64,000 nt of DNA from Prunella strophiata (taxonomy: Eukaryota > Chordata > Aves > Passeriformes > Prunellidae). The notes beneath the pieces were generated by a model. That model was not told where the DNA came from and did no database searches. It saw nothing but the letters and a program-made list of their open reading frames with translations. The stretch spans positions 20,113,120 to 20,177,119 of the forward strand of contig JAZBQD010000021.1 in the NCBI GenBank assembly GCA_036583965.1, read 5' to 3'. This document shows, in pieces, positions 1 through 18,086 of this stretch. Position 1 is the first letter of the stretch, and each line of letters begins with the position of its first letter. Both the position numbers and the translations under genes were made by a program.

Positions 1-1525
1 TGAGCAGTTAAAACTCCTCCAGAGGATGGTGAAGCTACAGCAAGGTACAGAAAAAAAAAGCCAAAAATGCAGAGGTGGACACAAGTCTCTCACCTTTGGT
101 CAGGGCTGCTGAGGGAGCAGTGCTGGAGCCTCGAAGGCAAGAACACAAGCAGAAAACACAGGTGAGTTTCTATCACAGTTCCTGAGCAGCAGATAAGGAG
201 GGTTTGAAGTTGAGCACGTGCTTAAGGCTGACACTGGCATTGTGGAGGAGGGATTTGGGGTGAATCCCAAAATCTGGGAACTCCAGGCACAGCTCAGCTG
301 CCCAGCCCACCCTGCACACACAGCTCTGCACAGCAATGCCTCTTCCCAGGAATTCAAGCAGCAGCTCCTAAAAACTACCTGGGAGAGGGGTCCCAGCCAG
401 GCAGAAAAGAAGCAGGCACAAGGATTTCTCTCTCCTCCTGTTCTTAATTATCCTCAGAGTTACTACAATGGAAAGAATTTTTAAATTTGGGCATTTTCTC
501 GTCCCCATTTATAATGCATGTTTACTTTTAGCACATTATTTAGTTTGGACCCAGCAAACAAAACACTCAGCTGCAGTTTCATGTTCTCCTTTGCTAGCCC
601 AGGGCTGTTGTACTTGGCTTGCAAAGGCTTTATGGAAATGTTTAAATTTAAACAAAACGACTGTTTTCATTTCAAATTAGAAAAATAATAAACCATCCTT
701 GGTAGGTTTGGTGAACTCTCGAAAAATAATGAAACCAAACCACCCTCCTGCCCTCAGCTGCACATCTGAGCTGCCTCATGGTCCCTCCTAAATGTAAATG
801 ATAAATTATCATTAGCCTGCCTCAATTAAACCACCCCAATGGAATGCAACTTCCACAAATGTTTTATTTATGACCAGTTTGCAGGCTGGAGCACGGTGCC
901 CAGTTAATGAAGGATCACTTTCTGCAGGGCTCAGAGATGCTCACCAGGGGGAGGGGGCTGTGCTGTCCCTGGCATCCTGCAGCAGGATTGATTGCATCCT
1001 TCTGTAATGAGAGCTGGGACAAGGGGGGCTGGCAGTGCCACTGGGGGGTTATTCTGAAGTGATCATATCTGCATTTGTGTACAGGCAGCACAGAGCAATA
1101 ATGTGGTGTCTGAACCTCCCTGAGCAGAACTTTCATCAAGCACCAAAGTGAGAGATGTGAGGGTCAAAGCACTCGGTGCCTCAGGGCATGGAGAGAGTGG
1201 GGAGCAAATTCCTGCTCTTTATACTCCAGTTTGTTCAAACACATGAGAAATATGGAGGTCCAAAAGAGTAAAGGGTTTAAAAAGAGCAGGAAGAAGGTCT
1301 CACCCAGGCAGGTTTGTGAATTCACAACACTCTGGGAGCTCACAGCAAAACTGAGTACAAATTTTAATGCAAACTTGCATTAAAATGGCACAGCTGTCTG
1401 GGGCAGCAGCAGCTCCTTATTCACACAAACACCTGGCAATGGGGCATGGCAGAAGTGTGAAGCAAAGCCCCCTGAGCCCAGCAAGGAGCTCTCCACTCCC
1501 TGCACCCCCCGAGGCAGAGACTCAC
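1..1525 (-). other. GALNS: GALNS intron 9 (partial)
   Basis: Non-coding sequence after the exon 9 donor. I searched for the next exon (expected motif like LFTTSLALAGL) and did not see it, so the acceptor lies beyond the left edge. No recognisable repeat family. Confidence 0.7.
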
Positions 1526-11833
<10,308 letters not shown>

Positions 11834-11903
11834 GGCAACCGCGCCGCGCACGTGACCGCCGCGTGACCGCGCCGCGTGACCCGCCGGGAGGGGCGGGGCC
11901 AAG
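11834..11903. promoter_or_regulatory. Bidirectional GALNS / TRAPPC2L promoter
   Basis: Only 70 bases separate the two divergent start codons. The interval has no TATA box and is almost entirely G+C. Visible motifs are CACGTGAC at 11849-11856, two further CGTGAC repeats (near 11862 and 11875) and a GC box GGGGCGGGGC at about 11890-11899. CACGTGAC is the core of the CLEAR element bound by TFEB/TFE3 at lysosomal genes, which fits GALNS. Transcription starts must fall inside or overlap each other's 5' coding exons, so UTRs are very short or overlapping. The shared-promoter role is inferred from geometry. Confidence 0.8.
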
Positions 11904-11936
11904 ATGGCGGTGTGCATCGCCGTGATCGCCAAGGAG
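11904..11936 (+). CDS. TRAPPC2L: TRAPPC2L coding exon 1
   Basis: Residues 1-11, [11 protein letters not shown]. The donor GTGCGG is weak, and the intron is minisatellite almost from its first bases. Confidence 0.93.
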
Positions 11937-14900
11937 GTGCGGGACACGGCCGGGACAACACGGGACACGGCCGGGACACGGGACAGCGGGGACAGCGGGA
12001 CACGGCCGGGACACGGGACAGCGGGGACAGCGGGACACGGCCGGGCCCGGGGACAGCGGGACACGGGACACGGGACAGCGGGGACAGCGGGACACGGCCG
12101 GGACACGGGACAGCGGGGACAGGGGGGACAGCGGGACACAGGGGACAGAGGGGACACGGCCGGGACACGGGACAGCGGGGACAGCGGGGACACGGCCGGG
12201 ACACAGGACAGCGGGGACAGGGGGACACGGCCGGGACACGGGACAGCGGGGACAGGGGGACACGGCCGGGCCCGGGGACAGCGTGTGCGGGATCAGGGGG
12301 ACAGCGGGGACAGAGTGTGCGGGAACAAGGGGACAGCGGGCTGTGGGACAGGGTGTGTGGGGACACGGCCGGGCCGCGGGGACAGCGGGGACAGGGTGTG
12401 CGGGATCAGGGGGACAGCGGGCTGTGGGACAGGGTGTGCGGGAACACGGCCGGGCCGCGGGGACAGCGACAGCGGGGACAGGGTGTGCGGGCTGAGTGGG
12501 ACAGTGGGGACAGGGTGTGTGGGCTCAGGGGGACAGTGGGGACAGGGTGTGTGGGCTCAGGGGGACAGGGTATGGGGGTCGTGGGGACAGCAGGGACAGT
12601 GGGGACATGGCCGGGCTCGGGGACAGCGGGGACAGGGTGTGCGGGATCAGGGGGACAGGGGGACAGGGTGTGCGGGATCAGGGGGACAGGGGACACGGTA
12701 TGCGGGCTCAGGGGGACAGCGGGCTGTGGGACAGGGTGTGCGGGAACACGGCCGGGCCGCGGGGACAGCGGGGACAGCGGGGACAGCGGGGACAGGGTGT
12801 GCGGGCTGAGTGGGACAGTGGGGACAGGGTGTGTGGGCTCAGGGGGACAGCGGGGACAGCGGGGACAGGGGGACAGGGTGTGCGGGATCAGGGGGACAGG
12901 GGACACGGTATGCGGGCTCAGGGGGACAGTGGGGTCTGGGAAGGGTGAGGGGAGAGGGGCTGGGCCTCAGGTTGTGGGGTTGAGGAGAGCAGGATATCAG
13001 TGGGGTCTGGGGAAGGGTGAGGGGAGAGGGGCTGGGCCTCAGGTTGTGGGGTTGAGGAGAGCAGGATATCAGTGGGGTCTGGGGAAGGGTGAGGGGAGAG
13101 GGGCTGGGCCTCAGGTTGTGGGGTTGAGGAGAGCAGGATATCAGTGGGGTCTGGGGAAGGGTGAGGGGAGAGGGGCTGGGCCTCAGGTTGTGGGAAGAGG
13201 CTGGGGTGGCTCTGGTTCTGGGATCTGAGCAGGACTGGGGCTGTGGGAGGTTGTGGGGTACAGGAGAGGGGAATGGGCAGGATTTCAGGTTGTGGGGTTG
13301 AGGAGAGCAGGATATCAGTGGGGTCTGGGGAAGGGTGAGGGGAGAGATGCTCTGGTTTTAGGGCCTGAGCAGGACTGGGGCTGTGGGGCAGGGGAATGGG
13401 CAGGAGGATCTCAGGTTGTGGGGTCTGGATGGGGGTGAGGGAAGCAGAACAGAGCCAGGGGCAGTGGGGCAGCCACTGGGGGAAAATGGGCTGGAGCAGA
13501 AGGGGAGCAGGGTGGGGGCAGCCAGCACAGGCACTGTGTGAGGGAGCTCTGGGCTGTCCTGCTGCTGGGAGAGAAGGATTTTCCTTGGCACAGACAGGCA
13601 CAGGCTCTGCTGGGACAGGAGAGCACAGAGACCTCAGCCTTGTGCACTGCCTGTGCAGATGGTTCTCCTGCCATGGGGACAGCTGTGCTCCAGAGGTGCT
13701 GCAGCATGGGGAGGGGCTGTGCTGGGAACACAAAGGGTTAACCAGCCGTGGCAGCAGCAGATCCCAGGCAGTGTGACTTGTTCTGCTCCCAGAATTACCC
13801 CCTGTACATCCGGAGTGTCCCCACGGAGAACGAGCTGAAGTTCCACTACACCGTGCACACCTCCCTGGACGTGGTGGATGAGAAGATCTCAGCCATGGGC
13901 AAAGCCCTGGTGGACCAGAGGGAGCTGTACCTGGGGCTCCTCTACACTGAAGACTACAAGGTGTATCTTTGTCACACCTTTGGCCAGGCCATTGTGGGTT
14001 TAGTTTGATCACAGAATACCCTGAGCTGGAAGAGACCCACAGGGATCATCAGTCCAACCCCAGCCCTGCACAGCCACCCCAACAATCCCACCCTGGGCAT
14101 CCCTGGGAGCATTGTCCAAACTCTCCTGGAGCTCTGTGTCCATTCCCTGGGGAGCCTGGGCAGTGCCCAGCACTCTCTGGGGGAAGAACCTTTCCCTGAT
14201 ACCAACCTAAACCTCCCTGGCACAGCTCCAGCCATTCCCTGGGTGCTGTCACTGTCACAGGGACCCATCCTGGGCTGGTTTGTTCCCCCTGCAGCCTCTG
14301 TGCCCATGCCCTGGGGAGCCTGGGTAGTGCCAGCACCCTCTGGGGGAAGAACCTTTCTCTGGTATCCAACCTAAACCCCCTGACACAGCCCCAGCCATTC
14401 CCTGGGTGCTGTCCCTGCCACAGAGAGAACAGCTCCATGTCTACCCCTCATGAGGAGGTTCCCTCGTGTTTCCTCTCAGTTTGTCCCTCTGGGCCCAGCC
14501 CAGCCTGGTTTCTGGCTGTGCCAGGCCCTGCTGTGGGGGAGGCAGCTCCTTAACCCCTGCCCAGCTATGGCTACGTGACCAACTCCAAGGTGAAGTTTGT
14601 CATGGTGGTGGATTCCTCCAACACAGCCCTGAGGGACAACGAGATCCGCAGTGTGAGTGCCCCAGGGCACAGCCCCCTCCCTGGCTGGGGCTGCTCCTTG
14701 CAGCTCCTCAGGACCTGCTGGGAGACACAAAACTGATTAACTCTCCTCCACTCCCTTCTCAGATGTTCAGAAAGCTGCACAATTCCTACACAGACATCAT
14801 GTGCAACCCTTTCTACAACCCTGGGGACAGGATCCATTCCAGGTGAGTGGGTTGTCCACATGAATCTCTTTGACGCCTTCCTGGAATTTTCAGGGCACCT

Positions 14901-15635
14901 CTGATCCAACAGGACCAGCCCTGTGGTTGGCCAGTTCAGGTGTGTGTGCTCCAAGTGCCTTAAATGAGAACAGTGATGTTGGTTTTGGGCCATTCCTACT
15001 CAAAAAACTGATGGTGTCATAAAAAGTTCAATAGAACTCCCAACTCCTACCTCAGAACTGGGGTTACAAACATTCAGTCAAGAAAATGTATTTTTTTTGA
15101 GAAAAAATTACTTGAGAATAGAAGTAAGGAATAGTTGGAATTGATGGTCCTAGAGGTCTTTTGCAAATTTAAGAATTGTGAATATTAAAATGTAGTAAGT
15201 AGAACAGGTTAAAGAGTGAACAAGTGCCCTTGTCCAGGGTTTATCCTTGGGAAGGGACAAACATTCACCACATGGAATTCCTCACCTGTGAGGGTCAGTG
15301 TCCCCCATTCCCACTGTAACCTCACAGGGAATTTTAATAAATTTAATAAATTTCTACAGCCTAGGCAAGAACAACTTTGCAGAGACAGGGCAGCAGTCAG
15401 GATAAGACCTCTCCTTACCTCAGCTTAATTAAAAGTCATTAATCCCTCAACAAGCTGTGCTGTAAAGAGGAAAACCCTGTGTCCAGCTTAGGGAAAGCCA
15501 GGCAGAGGCAGGGTGAGAGAGTGGCTTTGTTACAAAAGCTGTGCAGAATGAGCTGCTTCCTTTAATAATCTGTTTATTCCCCTCTCCAGGGCTTTTGATA
15601 CTATGGTGAACTCCATGATGATGCAGGTGTGCTGA
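11904..15635 (+). CDS. TRAPPC2L: TRAPPC2L, trafficking protein particle complex subunit 2-like (complete, 5 exons)
   Basis: Sedlin-family, longin-fold subunit of the TRAPP complexes that tether vesicles and activate Rab GTPases in ER-to-Golgi traffic. Exons 11904-11936, 13793-13962, 14565-14652, 14763-14842 and 15590-15635 join to 417 bases, 138 residues plus stop. Human has 140; two single-residue differences explain this (no Pro before TEDYKVYGY, one Ser fewer before RAFD). The protein begins [20 protein letters not shown], continues through [40 protein letters not shown] and [11 protein letters not shown], and ends NSMMMQVC. All junctions are GT-AG and in phase. The start is the ATG 70 bases from the GALNS ATG, in AAGATGG context. 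AATAAA lies 100 bases past the stop. Confidence 0.96.
11938..12926 (+). repeat. GGGACAG-type minisatellite in TRAPPC2L intron 1
   Basis: Starts within two bases of the exon 1 donor. The basic unit is about 10 bp (GGACAGCGGG, GGGACACGGCC), drifting to longer composite units with GGGTGTGCGGGATCAGG and GGGTGTGTGGGCTCAGG. Units without stops give open frames of 300-450 codons on the plus strand that I consider spurious. Confidence 0.95.
12927..13200 (+). repeat. 72-bp tandem repeat in TRAPPC2L intron 1
   Basis: Units beginning TGGGGTCTGGGGAAGGGTGA recur 72 bases apart (12929, 13001, 13073, 13145), almost identical. Diverged copies continue to about 13450. Confidence 0.9.
13793..13962 (+). CDS. 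TRAPPC2L: TRAPPC2L coding exon 2
   Basis: Residues 12-67 plus two bases, the first half of the longin-like fold. The donor is GTATCT after AAG GT; the Val codon is completed by C of exon 3. Confidence 0.95.
14009..14455 (-). mobile_element. CR1 LINE, antisense, internally duplicated
   Basis: Starts ATCACAGAATACCCTGAGCT, then GGGATCATCAGTCCAACCCC: an antisense CR1 tail of passerine type. The part with CTGGGGAGCCTGGGCAGTGC and GGGGGAAGAACCTTTCCCTG occurs twice (from about 14145 and about 14304), so the element carries a partial tandem duplication. It occupies TRAPPC2L intron 2. Confidence 0.85.
14565..14652 (+). CDS. TRAPPC2L: TRAPPC2L coding exon 3
   Basis: Residues 68-97, [20 protein letters not shown] to DNEIRS. 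Acceptor CCCAG, donor GTGAGT. Confidence 0.96.
14763..14842 (+). CDS. TRAPPC2L: TRAPPC2L coding exon 4
   Basis: Residues 98-123, [20 protein letters not shown] to RIHS plus AG of the next Arg codon. Donor GTGAGT. Confidence 0.96.
14843..15589 (+). other. TRAPPC2L: TRAPPC2L intron 4
   Basis: Non-coding. It holds a decayed CR1 sense tail near 15128-15185 (GGAATTGATGGTCCTAGAGG, then TTAAGAATTGTG). Nothing else is recognisable. Confidence 0.7.
15590..15635 (+). CDS. TRAPPC2L: TRAPPC2L coding exon 5 with stop
   Basis: Residues 124-138, [15 protein letters not shown], then TGA. Confidence 0.95.
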
Positions 15636-15738
15636 ACCCCTTCCCACCCCCCTGGGAAACATTCCCTGTGGGCAGGAGCAGGCCTGCAGTGCTGTAAATA
15701 TTCCATTCTGTGTCATAATTTAAATTTGTTCTGTGTAA

Positions 15739-15744
15739 AATAAA
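15739..15744 (+). terminator. TRAPPC2L: TRAPPC2L polyadenylation signal
   Basis: AATAAA 104 bases past the stop, followed by a TG-rich stretch (TTTGCCTGGGTTTGTACTTG) suitable as the downstream element. It implies a 3' UTR of about 125 bases. Confidence 0.85.
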
Positions 15745-15799
15745 CCTGACACCTGCAAGCTTTGCCTGGGTTTGTACTTGAGCAAACACAAACCACTGC

Positions 15800-15925
15800 T
15801 CACAGAACCATGGCATGGTTTGGGTGGGAAGGGACATTAAAGTCACCTCATGCCATGGGCAGGGACATCTCCCAGTGTCCCAGGCTGCTCCAAGGGCCCT
15901 TCCAACCCAAACCTTTCCAGGAGTT
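15800..15925 (-). mobile_element. CR1 LINE fragment, antisense
   Basis: CACAGAACCATGGCATGGTT, GGGTGGGAAGGGACATTAAA and CATGCCATGGGCAGGGACAT are typical of the reverse-complemented CR1 3' region. It lies just downstream of TRAPPC2L. Confidence 0.85.
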
Positions 15926-16385
15926 TCTCTGCCTGGGCTGATTTCTGGGTGTCTCAGGTTGCTGTTACCACTTTGCACCTCATCCAGCCACACTCCACAG
16001 TGATTCCCTGCCCAGGTAGAGCAGCTGGAATAAATCCACCCAATCCAGGCATGGATTAATCTCAGGACTGCACAGCTGCCTGGCTCATCCCAAATTCATC
16101 TCTGTTAGCATCCCCTCCCCTGCAGCTCCCTGCTGTTCTAATTACAGACTCCCAAATCAGCAGCAGGTATTTATCTGGAATAAAGCACAAATTGCACTGG
16201 AAAAGCATCCCAGCTCCATCACTGCTGGTTCAGCAGAGGAGATGCAGGCAGGAGCAGGCACACACCTCTATTCCAAGCACCTCATCAGTTAAAAACCACA
16301 GAAACCAGCTACAAATAACAGATCTGCCCAGCCCCAAGGGACCCCAGGAGCCTGGAGAAAGCCAGAACTGCACATGAACTTCACA
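15926..16385. other. Intergenic spacer between TRAPPC2L and PABPN1L 3' ends
   Basis: Convergent gene ends. No open frame, RNA gene or repeat family is recognisable apart from the adjoining CR1 fragment. Confidence 0.6.
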
Positions 16386-18046
16386 CAGCAGGATCATTTA
16401 TTTTAAAAACAAGCAACAGTTACAAATACTTTCTTAAACAGAACTTAAATACATTTTATCAGCAACCACCTGGAATATCATAGCAGGTTCAAGCCTCTCC
16501 CACAATCTCCACAAGGCACAGCTGTGCACTGCTATCCACAAATATTTTCATCTAAAAAAATTAGGCTGTTTTCACTCACAGAGATGGCTGCTCAGTGTTG
16601 CCCCTTCCACAAGAGAGTCCAAACACTCCATAGTTTTTTATTAAAAAATAAGCCTCAAAAATTTATAATCCTATCAAACAGAAGCCCTAGAAAAAGCTGG
16701 TTTATAGTCTAAGCCTAAGGGTAGCTCAAATCAAGGTGAGTCTCAGCAGCTCTGATGACAATATCAACACAACATGAAGAGTTAAGGCCCCAAGCTTTAA
16801 AAAAAAAAATCAGTGGGATTTTTAGCCTGGCAATGCCCCTGAGCTGTGAAAAGATGCTTTAGGAGTTGGTTTCATCTGCTGCATCTGAGTTAGAGGAATC
16901 CTAACCAAGGGTCCCAAAAGATTAGGGAGAGAATTACATAATAAAACCCATTTCCATGCAGAACTTCTCCCAGGAATGCTGCCTGCCAGGGTTCCCAGCC
17001 TGCCCATTCTAACACAAAGCTTTTCCTTTAAAAACACAGGGCTGCAAAAACACAAAATCAGCAGGAAAGGGAAGGAGCCAGGACCCTTCTTCCCTGGCAC
17101 CCAGCTCCTGAGGTGCTCTTTGGTCCTGAGCCTCCAGCAGGGCTCACACCATCCCCAAATGTGGCCCCAGAGCAGGAATGGTGATAAATAAAGAGGGAGA
17201 CCAGACCAAATCTGCACCAGTGAAGGTGGTTTTGTAATGCTGCTACTGCAAGAAATAAAGTCAAGTGAGGAGTTGCCAGCACCCTTTGAGCTTGGAATAA
17301 AAGCAGGAGGGAGGGAAGAGGGGTTTGCTGACAGCCAAACTAAAAAAAGAGGAAGGGTTTAGTGACACCCAGGTCTTGTTTAAGTACCACAGAGATACAG
17401 AGGCTCCCAGAGAAACAAGAGATGCTTTCCCCCTGTCCTGGATGTACAAACACAGCGAGCTAAAAACCAGACCCAAACCACATCAGGCCTCCCAAGAGGA
17501 AGGTCACATCCATAGGGCTGATGAAGGAAAAGCTCCCCAGCAATCAGCTCTGGAGCTGCAACCCAAAACTTTCTCCATTGATTTTGGAAAGGAAAGTCTT
17601 TAGGATCTTCTAGAAGAAGAGAAGGCAACATCTAGCTGCTGTAGAAGAGCTGAGGAGGTTCATGGCCAAGCAGTGGCATGGAGGGCATACAGCCAGGCAG
17701 GAGGCAAACCAAACCCTCCAGGACAGCCCTTTTCCATGGGGTAAGGAGGAGACTTGATGGTCTGGGAGAGCTCTTCCCTTGCCAGGACAGTGTTCTCTGG
17801 AATGAGCCTGTTCTCTGTGCAAACACAGCCCCCTGGGCAGAGCTGAGGTGGGATGCTGCAGGATGGAGCAGATCCCATCTTCCCTCCTGCAGCCCAGCAC
17901 AGGGCTCACCAGCAATCCTCATGGCCAGGCAGATGGTATTTTTAAAATTAATCTGTTTTTTGGCTTGGGTGGGCATATTTTTAAATCTCTCCAACTCCAT
18001 CTCCTTGTTTCAGTCCCATTGGCATCACCAGGCAGTCCAGTCTCTT
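16386..18046 (-). other. PABPN1L: PABPN1L 3' UTR (candidate)
   Basis: No coding potential. The minus strand has AATAAA at 16397-16402, followed by sequence suited to cleavage. If that site is used, the 3' UTR is about 1.65 kb. No better signal is seen nearer the stop. Confidence 0.55.
16397..16402 (-). terminator. PABPN1L: PABPN1L polyadenylation signal (candidate)
   Basis: AATAAA on the minus strand, preceded by a T-rich run, followed by GATCCTGCTGTGTGAAG. Confidence 0.5.
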
Positions 18047-18086
18047 CTAGTATGGAAAATACCAAGGCAGCAGCCTTGCCCGACCC
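18047..18086 (-). CDS. PABPN1L: PABPN1L terminal coding exon
   Basis: A 40-base exon: the remaining base of Arg, then [12 protein letters not shown] and TAG. Acceptor TGTTCAG. The WYxPY terminus is diagnostic of the PABPN1 family. Confidence 0.88.

Noticed and set aside
1..1525. GALNS exon 10 in the left margin
   Set aside because: The expected conserved peptide after VSHQLG is absent in all three minus-strand frames.
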